Shown here: positions 40,878-52,536 of the stretch, one piece after another
How the letters are laid out: every line of letters starts with the position of its first letter
Position numbering within the stretch: the stretch's first letter is position 1
Source of the DNA: Eopsaltria australis
Lineage: Eukaryota; Chordata; Aves; Passeriformes; Petroicidae
DNA length: 64,000 nt
Assembly: GCA_034509425.1 (NCBI GenBank)
Contig: JAVTVJ010000076.1
Location: 5,952,001 to 6,016,000 of the forward strand
Direction: 5' to 3'
Program-made: the position numbers and the translations under genes
Notes under the pieces: generated by a model
What the model was told of the DNA's origin: nothing
Databases searched by the model: none
The model's input: the letters and a program-made list of their open reading frames with translations, nothing else

Positions 40878-43800
40878 GTTCTCATATTTAATCCTGTAAA
40901 ATATATCTTTTTGAGATACATTTTGAGGTATTCATGGTGTAACAAACAGAAATTACCTTAAATATTGTTTTTTTTGTGATTGATAACAATGCCTTGATTT
41001 ATTCTTGTTAGGAGAATGCCTGTTAAATAATTTGAAGGTTTTATTCCTATGCACAGTGTAAAATTTCTGTGTTGCATGAACCGAACTTTATCTTAGTATG
41101 TTCTTCAACACTGAAAATCCTGTAATAATAGAACCAAAATACTTAGTTAACAGTTTAGTGGCCCTTTGTTGTAACATTAGTTTTCACATATGTAATTGAG
41201 ACTGTTAGGTTATTGTGATTGTAAAAGAATATACACGTTTCCTCATGTTCCTCTTATAGCATTGATCTAGGCTTGTGGCTCAAAGAAATCCTGAACCTTC
41301 TTTAAAGAGAATGTATACCTTATTTTCTAGAGTTGTCATTTATCTTTAAGAAAAGATTTATTCTCTGAAGCATTGTTCTGCAAGAGTAAGGAGAGAAAAT
41401 TAATTTTAAGTATTTAAATAACAAGCTGTCAGGTAGGTGGGCAGATCTTTTTGGCAGGTACTTGATTCCAAAACTGTCAAGATTGATGTCATCTTTGTAG
41501 TCTTAACAGTAATTTTTCCTTTCCCACAAAGGAAGAATGCAAATCCTAAAAGATTGTATATAACATGAAATTTGTATTATACTTTATTTCTTTCATTTAT
41601 TAAATAAATACAATTTAATTCTTCTTTCAGGTAACTGAAAATGTTAATATTGATTTTCTTTCAGATGCTTATTATGAAAATTGCTGTGAGTGATTGTTCT
41701 GTACTAGTAATCAAATGTTTTGGTGAGGTTGTCTATCAGCCTGGATTTTTTGAAAGGAAATCAGTTCGATTTTCAGGAAGATGCTTTGGAAAACAAAAAA
41801 ACAAAAACAAAAAACCATAAAGTTTTTTTCATTTTCCAGTTGAATTGTGTTTGTTCATCATGAGAAAACGCATTAGGCTCTTTACAAAAATAAGCTTTGA
41901 TCAGTAGAAAAATTTTCAAAACACCGTCAAATTCTTAGAAAACCTAAAGATATTTAAGGACCAAAGTCACACTTAGAAGAGCAGCAATATGCATACATTA
42001 GTCTATTTGTAAATTTAGCACTGTCAACTTTCATTTCAGCTTGTAAAAATAAAACTTCGTGTTTGATAGATTGTTCAATATTGGCTTAGGAAGAAATAGC
42101 AAGCGTCATAAGTGATTATACTCTCAATTCATCTGAAGACACAAGAAAGGGTAGTGTTAAAATTGGCAGTGTAGTTTAATTATATAAGATATCTTTTGTT
42201 ATGTGCAAGATAAAGTGACAAGATTTGGGAACTGGATACCAATAAATATTGTGTACATGCTTAAAAAGAGATTCTCAACTCTGGAAACAGGATGGAATGA
42301 GAATAAGTTTCTGAATCTCTTACACTAATTTTTATCCCAGTACCCCTCTTGCTCCCAAAATTGTAAACTGCAAGATGGGTTTGACATATTGAACCTATCA
42401 CAAGCATGAAGTTATTTTCTGAAAGTGATTAATAATGTTTGAACCAGTGCCAATGAGGAGGAATACCGTTTTCCATGCCTTCCCATGCAGAAGAAAGGCA
42501 TTTGTGCTCCTACTTCGTAAGGCCACTTGCTAACCATGTGCAACTCAGAAAAACCTCTTGAATACAGCAGTGCCAGTTTAATTTAGGCGTAGTTCTTATC
42601 AATGCTTTTGCAGATGCTGTAGGCAACAAGCCATGTGAGTCACTTACAGAACTTCCCAAATTACTTTCCATGTCTCAGTGATGAGAGTGAAAGCATTGTT
42701 CATGGCCACGGCCCCTCCAAAGCCCTTTGCTAAGTACAATTTGTTTTTAAAGCAGACCTACAATGCTACTGTTTATAAAGCCCCCAAAAAGTGTTGGAGG
42801 ACTCAAAGTAATTTGCTTCCCACTGCAGTCTGATGGGTGAATAATAAAGACCAGATCTTTATTGCAAGACTAAGATACAGACATTTCACATCTATTCGAA
42901 TGCACAGATTCAGGAAAAAGAAATGCATGAAACTGATCACTCCCTGTGTTGCACTTTGGATTTTGCTGTGTCAGAGCCTGAAGAAAAGAAACATGAGTGA
43001 ATTCGTCTTTCTAGTCACTGGGCTTCTCTTGAATTAGCTATTGCCACACCATTTTGCTGCAACTGCTGTCAGTGTCACTGCCACTAGTGATCCTTCACAA
43101 GAGGAGGGTGATTCTGCACAGCCTCACATTAGCGTTCACCTCCATTCTTTTGCCCCAGCCCACCTCCAGCCTTCCCTGAGCTACTGCAGAAAGGCAATTG
43201 AGAATTGATAACCCCAAATTGTTGAGAGATCTGTAAACTACAGGATGAAATCTCTCACATCAATTTTATTCGGAGGTCTCACTTTGGAGAGCAAATTACA
43301 AGTAAAGAATATAATTTAGTACTGTTTGAGGAAAGTTAGTACAATACCGGGTCTCATTCAAGAACTGGATCAATTGTATCTCTGCAACTTTTACAGTCTA
43401 GGCACAAGGGGAGTGTTTTTAACACAGCACAAAGGTCTTCATACTTCTCTGGTACTTGCAGAAAAATGGAAAAGTAGAAAAAAGGAAGTCTTACAGCAAA
43501 AAAAATAAATTATTAGTGTCACCTTCATAGGTTATTGTTTGAAGTGTTAGAAATGATTATAGAAACTTAAAGGTATGTTTACAGCTAGACACTCTCAAAC
43601 AAACCATGGAATAGTAGCAAGACAAAAAGAAGTTACCAGCACCACCACAGACTTGAGACTGGATGGCTGCTTTGACCTAGGGGCATTTATTCAAGGTCAA
43701 ACCTAGTTATTAAGTTCTTGCTGTAATATTATGCAACTATCACGGTTTCAGTTTCCTAAACTGTATCACTAGATCACAGAGCAAATTCAAAATTATGGGG

Positions 43801-45008
43801 AGACTATGCAACCATCCATAAGAGATGTAACTAAAAGTTTAAAATATCAAGACAAAAGTAGAAATTTCTGTAATTTTTTTGAAAATAAATTTCTCCACTA
43901 AGTCCTGATGATGTTTTCCTACATCTTATAAAAAGCATCATAGAAATCTTTCTTTTTAGAAAGACTAGGTTTTAATATGAAAGCATAGTTGCATTAGACA
44001 AAATACCTGTAAATTAGACTCTATAATATTTAGGTCGTTAATATTTTGACTTTTGACTTGCCAGCTTCTTTATTTTTTTCATCATACCATTGCCTAAAGT
44101 CTCTGCATGTATAGAAAATGTCAAGAACACCTGCTTTTCCTGGATTCTTTACAATTTGCAATCTTCTCTTCTTTTTGAAACCAGAAATGGAAAATATATA
44201 TACACCTAGTAATTTATTAGTTCATGGTTTTATTCTGTTAAAGTAGAACATGGAGTTTTAGAAATGAGCACATACTTACTCTATTTAAAGCGAATACACA
44301 TTTTTCTTTTTCCAAATAGTTTAACAAAGGAGAGGACCTGATTACAGTAAATGGAAAGACAAAACCTACCCATCTAGAGTTATAGAAAATAGATTAAGAA
44401 TTAAAAAAAATCAGCTAGGGATTTTTTTAGACAATATTACTAGCCATATATTAAACCAGGAATGCATGAGATTATCCTGACACCCTGAAACCATCTGTAG
44501 GAAATAATAAAGAAAAAAATGCCATTTATTTGCAACCTGTCTGGTTGGTCATAAGAATGTGTGGTCAAGTTGCCTCATCAAATTAATTCAGTACTCTAAA
44601 AGAAATTTCACTATCAGTGAAATCTTATATTTTCCACTGTATTCCTCTGAGAATCAAAACATATTTCAGCTTAATCTGAATGCCTGCCCACAGGGATAGG
44701 AAAAATTAAAAGCGTTGAAAAGCAATTGTACTTTTTATTTACTTTGCAGAGCTGTTTTTACTGCTATTCACAATCACCCTGTAGATGTCTTCTGAAAAAT
44801 ACAAATATGTATCAGAATGCCTCTTCCACTTGAAAACCTGATACATCATTGGCAAGAAAAGAGAAAATGAAAGGGGGAAGACTGTAACTATATTTTATTT
44901 CAGCCTTTTCCTAAAATGTACAAAATGTTTCAGAGTTTTAAGGTCTGCATGGAGTAGAACACAAGTAAAATATCAGCCAATGTCACAGAGCTTCCCCAAA
45001 TATATATT

Positions 45009-45012
<4 letters not shown>
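40878..45012. other. AT-rich unique non-coding stretch
   Basis: No supported gene. An A-rich C-interrupted tract lies at 41791-41816. An everted pair of nuclear-receptor half-sites, TTTGACCT at 43671-43678 and AGGTCAAA at 43694-43701, is noted separately. A GC-richer patch at 42640-42730 reads as a short open frame on the minus strand but lacks a convincing acceptor. Confidence 0.5.

Positions 45013-45048
<36 letters not shown>
45013..45048. repeat. (TA)n dinucleotide microsatellite
   Basis: About 18 uninterrupted TA units, followed by a further TTATATAT. The open frame of Tyr-Ile repeats across it is an artefact. Confidence 0.97.
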
Positions 45049-45054
<6 letters not shown>

Positions 45055-45177
45055 CAATATAAGCTGATAGTTAAGGTCTTACAAGTTCCAGAGACAGTAG
45101 CTAATGAGTTTTTTTATTGTAGCGACACTAAAGTCAGTCATATAGAGAGTACTTGTGACTTCTTGTGACTTCAAATA

Positions 45178-45390
45178 TTCATAGAATGGCTTGAGTAGGA
45201 AGGTATCTTAAGGTATCTTAAAGATCAATTAGTTACAACACCTGAAAATTCTGGTGACAATTCCATTAAAGAACAAGCATGCAGTTAACCACAGCTGGGA
45301 CTACAACCTTGAATGCCCAGCACTGGCATTTAGAAAAACAACTTCTCAGCACCTGGCTGGCCATAATTCACCCAGACCCTTCCTAATTTC
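45178..45390 (-). mobile_element. Diverged CR1 LINE 3' end
   Basis: The plus strand opens TTCATAGAATGGCTTGAGTA, then GGAAGGTATCTT, then AAAGATCAATTAGTTACAAC. This is the reversed CR1 tail. Farther on, CCTTGAATGCCCAG and AACAACTTCTC echo the CCTTGAACACTTCCAGG and ACAACTTCTC blocks of better copies. The copy is heavily diverged and the right edge is uncertain. Its tail is interrupted by a 10-bp tandem duplication, AGGTATCTTA twice at 45201-45220. Confidence 0.68.
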
Positions 45391-46526
45391 ACTTCTTTCA
45401 AAGGCTGACTTCACCTAGATTCAGAGGTTGGTTCCACAGTTCCAGTTATTCAAAGTTACACAACACAGCAGCAAAGTAAATGATCTACTCAGGTGATGTG
45501 TAACACAGAGTGGGATCTCACCTTGTGGCAGTTGGAGTCCATGGGCACAAATTATGGTTTCTGTTTATACTCTTTGTATCCTTTAATAGTTATAGACACA
45601 CATCCTATGTTCCTTAGAAAGTGGCATATATTATCGTGCATTACAAATTAAATAATCAGGTTATTCCTTTGCTAAACACACAGGCAATTCCTAATCATGG
45701 ACTGCAATCCATTTAGTACATGTTATGCACCTTGATATGCCATGCCTGAAAAATTTCTACACCCCAGGGATATAACACAGGACTTATGCAGCCATTGGTC
45801 AGTCTTTTGCTGTACACCAGGCATCCTGCTCATTGGTGTAACATAAAGTACTTGTCAGTTCCACTCTACATCTTTTTTGTGGTTCCAAGTCCTTCATGGC
45901 TTCATCACTTAGATTGGATGTCACCATGTCTGTGAAGCATCATAATTGCCTATAGCTGAAATAAACTCAAATGACATAAAACTTATGATTCAGACAATTC
46001 ATTTTATTGCTTGAAATGTCTTTCATATCAGCCTACCTGAAATTTTAAATTCACTCCTCTCTGAAAGAGCAATACGACTTTTGTGCCACATAAAAACAGT
46101 GTGAAGGAACATAAATTAAATGTCTTTGTAAAATTATTTTATATTAAAAAGCTAAAATAATTTAGTAACCACTAAAATAATAATCAAAATTGGTTTCAAA
46201 TGCAGTAGCAAAATATTTAATTTTACTCCAAACAGTTTTTTTAAATTCTCATTAGTTTGCAAATAAATTTGTAAGACTAATTTTAGTTTTCTTTTAATCC
46301 AAACTTTTTAGCTGGTAGTCATTCCAAAACAAAGTTCTCCACCGTCAAATTCTCCTCTGTCAACTCACAGTCCTAACATTTGCTGCTGAACATTGTTGGC
46401 AAGAAGCATTTATATTAGTATTATGAAAGAAGTATTTATTTTCCATAGCATTTAACTCTCAGGAACTACAAAATAGCTATTTGGCACTCTCTCTGGGGAT
46501 TTCCACATTTCAAATAAAACTGAAAA

Positions 46527-46990
46527 GCACATGGAGCGAGTGCGTCCACAAGAGGATTACAAGGATGATCAGAAGGCTGCAGCATCTCTTCAGTAAAGAC
46601 AGGCTGAGAGAGCTGGGCATGTTTATCCTGGAGAAGGCTCTGGGGAGACCTTATAACACTTTCCATTACCTAAAGAGGGCTACTGGAAAACTGCAGAGGG
46701 ACTTTTTACAACATGTAGTGACAGAACATGAGGTATGGGCTTTAAACCGAAAGGGGCTAGATTTAGACTAGATATTAGGAAAAAAAAGAAATTTATTCCT
46801 GGTGGTGAGTGGCGAGGCACTGGGACAGATTGTCCAGACAGGATGCCCCATCCCTGAAGTGTTCAAGGCCAGGCTGGATGGGGCTCTGACAGCCTGGCAC
46901 AGTAGAAGGTGTCCATGTCCATGGTGGGGGGATTGGAATGAGATGATCTTAACAGTCCTTTCCCAACCCAACCTATGCTTCAATTTATGA
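46527..46990 (+). mobile_element. CR1 LINE 3' end, 5'-truncated
   Basis: The plus-strand landmarks follow the CR1 order: ATGATCAGAAGGCTGCAGCA, ACAGGCTGAGAGAGCTGGGC, GAGACCTTATA, TAGACTAGATATTAGG, CCATCCCTGAAGTGTTCAAG, then CCTTTCCCAACCCAACCTAT just before the mutated tail near 46990. The encoded RT C-terminus is broken; the frame at 46481-46771 retains DRLRELGMFILEKALG. It is an inactive, 5'-truncated copy in the same orientation as the 30.0 kb element but of a different subtype judged by its tail. Confidence 0.92.
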
Positions 46991-49900
46991 TTAATTGACA
47001 AAAGATATGTAAAGTCACAAACTTTTGTTATAAAAATACCCTTATTGTGATAACCTTCAACAATGATGTTCTGAAGTGTTTAAATTGTCTAATGTTTACA
47101 TTTTTTTTCAAACTGTCAGTAACTGTGAATTAATTTTCTTTAAGAAAAAGAAATATGAAGACATCATTGACCTAAATGTAAAAGTGAATAAAAATAATTG
47201 TAAATAAAAATAAAAATAACTCTTATCTTGATGACTCTTAACTGTAGCAGGCTATTTTATGTACCTTGTTTTTATCTCCAGTGGGTTTTGGCTATTTGTA
47301 CAGTCGAAGTTCTCATAAAAACCTTTTGACTTGCAGATCTTTTTTGTTTGGTTGGTTGGGGTTTTTTCAGTTAGATCTACAAACCTTTAGTATAATTTCA
47401 CTGTTTTGCCAATTGTCAGTAATATATCTGCATCAGCTGTATTCATAAAGAAAGTTGTTTCACAAATGTCTTTATAAATCTCTCATACTCTATTGTAGAA
47501 AGGGAGGTCTGGCAGTACGTTTTCTGAGATTGGACAGAACTGCAGTGCTCTGAGTATTGCATCAGTCCTTCTTCCAGCATCACAATCTGGGTGTTTCCTA
47601 CGGCTGATAGAAATTTAATTGGTGTATTGTTCAACTCCTGGCTCAAAAACAACTACAAGAAAAAGTATATTTGTATTGTCATTCATATAAGCTCTTTATC
47701 TCTTAGTAATAAAAATACTATAGTGCCCTTCAAGACAATCTAGAATTTTGGGTTAGAAACTCTGTAATTCACATATTCTAAAATGCATTTATTTAATTTC
47801 TTTTTAATTTTTTTTATATATTCATCATATTAAAAAATCTATTGATATTTTTAAATTAAAATATATTCTTTATGAAAACTGACTTTTCCATGATTTGGCT
47901 TTTCTTTCTGAGTTTTGAATAGCAATTTATCGTGTTCTCTGATAATATAATCCACTCCTTTGGAAAAGTATTGGTTAGAACATATCCTATTTCGAACCTC
48001 TTTTGTTTTAATGGTGCATGGATAGTCCCGTGTGCAGTATTGTCCTGCACATTTATTTTTCCTACAGCTTTATTATTTGCACTTGTTTGTTTAAAAATAA
48101 TTTTAACCCTTTTAGCACATTTTACTTTGAAAAATTGGAGTATCTTAATTTTAAGACTGCTGAAGATTCATGTATGTGAATTCTGCCATACAAATCTGCT
48201 TACGATGATGATGACAATGTTGTGACTAAAGCTTTCTTGATTGATAAAAAAGTTTATGAAAATGTTCTATGAAGTTTTTTACACGATTTTTTACCCCCCA
48301 AATTGCATTTTCATGCCTTTACCTCAGTCTGTGTACATGTATTCATATTGATTACGAAATGGAAAATACTCTCTCCTATAAAGTGCTGATAGATTTTTAA
48401 CACCTAGGGCAGGAGAAAAAATTTGTCTCAGTCTTCTAGCATCTCTCTGCAGACAAATGCTGGTACATAAAAAGTTAATCCATCTGTTCCTGCTTCTTTG
48501 AAGAGCAACTAATTTCTGTAATGTAGAAAGATGGCTGTTCAGTTCTCTCTCCTCATAATCAGAATGAAGGCAATTAAATTCCTCCAGAATGCCCTAATAA
48601 CAGCTTGTTTTTCTCAGACTGAGCTGTTGACTCGTCTGTCCTCCCACCTTCTCTGTTGTTCATTCATAGATCAAATACAAACTAACTTCAGGGGCCTGTT
48701 ACAAATTGGAGGCAGTAATTTTTCATAGATCTTATTTATTTAATAGGCCTTTCAAATAGATCTTCAATTAATACAATAAGATCTGTATTTATATATTTAA
48801 TCTTGTATTTTTAAAAAAAAACAACAAAAATTCCTGTCACACGCATTAACCCAGACATTTTTGCAAAAATAAAGAATTTAACTTTTTAAGTTTATAAAGT
48901 TCTCCATTTAAAACAGCTTTCCAAGTGATGTTTTTCAATATGTTCTCTGTACAAAGTTATGATTACAGTAAATAGCTAGTTCTGGTTAGAGCTGGCATTT
49001 TTAGTTGCAGCAGACATTTTGGCATTTGGAAATTACCCTCATATGGTAATCTGCTTTCAGAGCAAAATTTAATTTCTATACATGGATACATCAATTAAGG
49101 ATTAAGCAACATGTTTACATTCTGGATCTGTGTTTTGTATCTCCTACTATAACAAAGATGCAATTTTCTCTAGATTTTCTATTGTTCCCTCTCTAAGGCT
49201 GCTGAGCAATATTTTTTGTTTCATGTCATGTTTTTCTGTAGTTTTTCATTTCCTTTTTAACCGATGTTGAACTGCAGCTTCTCAAACTTACTATCAGAGA
49301 AATATATGTATAGCTCAAAGAAAATCCATACAGCTATTTTTGATTCTTCACAGACAAAAGAATGTAACTAATGAGTGACCAATGTGTTAGAGATGTCAAG
49401 TTAAAGTATGACCCTTTAAGATGTCCCTGAGTGCTCTTCTGAAATTCTAATTATGCTAGTCAGGTCCATTTAGATAGGTGTTTTCTCAGTATTAGTTCTC
49501 AGAAATGGTTTGTAAAATCCAGAATAGCAATGCTGTCATGCAGTAAATAAATAGTTTTTCTTGTCCCTCTAACATATAATATGTCCCTTTGAGGTAGAGC
49601 CCCACACATAGAGGATTTTCTCAAGTTAAAAATCAGCCCTCCCCTAGGGTTGTGTGGACCAAAGACAGAATTATCTGCAGTTCTGGTAAAAAATAGTTAA
49701 TGTGGCAGGATCAGAAGGCTTCCCAGAGCACATGCACAGCTCATGCCCGCTGCTGTTGTGGGTGTTTGAGGTCGTGCAGTGGAAGCTGTGCAGAAGTATC
49801 TATTCACAGATGGTGGGTGATGTGTGTGTGCAGTTATGTCAACCCTTGCTGTCTGTGACTCAACAGTGGTAGACAAAATTGCTCAAGATTCATCAGGTTA

Positions 49901-52503
49901 GGGTTTGTTTCCTCCCAGGGGCTATGTTTGCAGCTGGACTCCTTATGATTTTTAGTGACAAAAACACACATAAAACTGTAGTCCAAAATAGCATTTCAAA
50001 GTGCTTTATTTTCTCTTAATACAGTGTTTTCAGGTTCTATTCAGTTTCTCATGGTTTTATCATCTAATGTGATTTTCATGTCACTATAGTTGTAATAATT
50101 TATTGCTAAAGGATTAGCGGAGGGAAAAAATCCAAGACAACAGGCTTGGATTACATAATCTGTCATAAAAACTCAATAACTGCTCTCAATCATGAAAAAA
50201 GTGCTAAGAAGAACAGAAGATAGGACAACATTATGATTTCATTTTGATGGTTCATTTGATTTGTTTCCCTTTAGCTGATCATGTTGACGCACATGGTTTA
50301 TGAAATGCTTTTCAAAGTAAGAGTTTGTTTATCAGTATCAATTTTCAAAGAGTTAAGAAAGAGTTTATTATAGATAACAAAGAGGAGGTGCCAAAATTAG
50401 ACTTCTTTCTGGTTTAGAATGAGAAGATCTGGCCAGAGTATCCAGAAAATTAGTAAAGCTTTTTGCTTATCTATAACAATCCCTACTGAGATCAAAAATA
50501 AGGCTGGAATATTTGATAAAATGGAGACAATCTTAGAATTTGTAGGAAGGAAGTGAGAAAGTTAGCAACCTGCCTAAGGTAAAATATATCCTAGAAATTA
50601 AAAATAACTTCTTTTTTTTTTAATTCTGAGATATTTTTAAGCACGAGTTTCTTTTGACCCAGTAAAAAGATAGTCCCTGTTATTCTTAGTAAAAACATTC
50701 AGACATGGTGATGTGAGTGGGTGGTTAAGATTGTTTAAAAAATTAGTTCCTGTTTCTCACCCTCACATACTTTTAAACATGTTTTAATGGCAGTTTGTCA
50801 TCACTGGGTGTTAGTGAAGATAATCAATGCAATATGTTCTTCAAGAGTATTATGACAGTTAATTCATGACTAAATAAATTATCTGATGTGTAAGAAAGAA
50901 AGAGCAGTTTTGGGATCTGGCACCCAATAAAATATTTCATCTATTCTGTCATGTGTTTTTTGATTGCTTTTTTCTTTTCTTTTTCTCTACTAAACAAGGG
51001 TCTTTGTGTGATTTTTACAGGAACTGTCATTGATCAGTGAAATTATTTAGGTCATAATTTGTTTTCTTTAGAACGCCTTGTTTTAACCCTTGTTTATAAC
51101 ATCTCCAGTAATTTCATAGTCACTCTCTGGGAGGAATCAATAAAGCCTAAAACCTAACAAAGAAATAAATAATTAGAAGTACACTAAATAGTTACAGTCT
51201 CTTCATCTTTTGTTATAGGAAGAGCGAGCACAGTTCAGCCTCTGGAAAGGCTAAACAACTTGAAATTTTAAATGTTAATATTGTGAATTTGAATAAGAGC
51301 AATCACAGTGTGATGACCATCACACTGATCAAGAAACCTGATTATGATGTGAACAAATGCCCACATTGTCACCCACTAAATTTAGACTATGTATATCCTT
51401 GATTTCACTAATTATTAGAGCTGCTTTGTACATTTTACTGAGTTAATTAAATTGATTTTTAAACTAGTCAGTTTAAATTACTTTATACTGCTTTGGGGAG
51501 GCTTTTAAATGGGCAACTTTACTTGAATTATGTTAGATTCATTTTTCAGCAAGTGACTAAGCTAGGCCAATATTTTATTTTAAAAGGAAGAAATTTATGT
51601 TTGCACATACAGGTTTCTACTTGCTGGAATGATCCTAAGATTTTTTGTGGGAATTTTGTACGGGTTTAGTTTCTCTATCTGCAGGTCACTTAATTTATTA
51701 TTGAAGAGATCTTTTTATAGTCCATCCATGCTCCCAGTAACTCCAACAGAAGAACATGGGCTCAGAGAAAATCTGTGTTTGAGCGGTTGTCTTTATTGTT
51801 AAAGTGAAAAAATAAGACCAGTAATATTGTTGTATTTCATAGCAGCATCTCTACATTGCAATGAGGGAGGGAAATAAAAATATTGTTTGAATGTTAGTGA
51901 TAACAAATTTACTCTGTCATAGGATATACCCACAGATTCATAAATACGTCCAGGGACTTTGTATGGACTGTCTTTTCTAATCAAAATTGTTCCTGAAAAA
52001 GGAAGATGAATTATATAATCTCTTTAACTCGCTCTGTCTCATTAATTTTCAAGAAGGCTAAACAGGTAGACAGAAGAATTTACTTAGCAGAAGGTCGTTA
52101 CTGCTCAGTTGAACCTCTATCAAATACATGTCAGTCAAACTCAAGTAATTGTATTTTAAGTGCTTTCTTTTATATCCACATATTTCTTGTTTTCTTGCTT
52201 CTTATCATTGTTTTTCCATACTTTCTGCTGTCTGCTTTGTAATTCCATATGCCAAAGCACTGATTTAAAGCTAAATGCTCAAATATATCATTTACTCACA
52301 AGCTTATCTTAATCTTTCCAATATTTTAAGCTTACATATCCATGTGACAAGTTTGTCTTTGTTGGTTTGTGTAAAACAGTAAAATGTTTGAGTAACTGAA
52401 CGCAGGGAAAAACAGATATTTTTTATTTGCACATCTGTTCTTTAATAAACAAATAATTTTTGCTGTTCTGGATTGTAGGTAGAATGTGTTGCCTAAAGTA
52501 TAT
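46991..52503. other. Repeat-poor unique non-coding stretch
   Basis: I recognise no transposable element and no gene here. A short A/T-rich simple patch is at 47190-47218. A 22-bp inverted repeat is at 51306-51327. The open frame at 47932-48225 (97 codons) has no recognised motif. Confidence 0.5.
51306..51327. repeat. 22-bp inverted repeat
   Basis: CAGTGTGATG, a two-base spacer AC, then CATCACACTG: two perfect 10-bp complementary arms. No known element or binding site is assigned. Confidence 0.9.
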
Positions 52504-52536
52504 TTACTATAGTAAAAATGCTTTTTACTATAGTAA
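52504..52536. repeat. 33-bp perfect palindrome with self-complementary arms
   Basis: The left arm TTACTATAGTAAAAA (52504-52518), a three-base loop TGC, and the right arm TTTTTACTATAGTAA (52522-52536) are perfectly complementary over 15 bp. Each arm also contains the 12-bp palindrome TTACTATAGTAA, so the site is both a direct and an inverted repeat. It could extrude as a cruciform or fold as RNA. Confidence 0.93.

Noticed and set aside
42640..42750. Minus-strand exon suggested by CT|GTAAGTGAC donor and the frame KGFGGAVAMNNAF
   Set aside because: No convincing acceptor. The frame ends in a stop that overlaps the donor, and upstream it is open for only a few more codons.
44980..45168. Open frame with Tyr-Ile repeats
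   Set aside because: This is translation of a (TA)n microsatellite.
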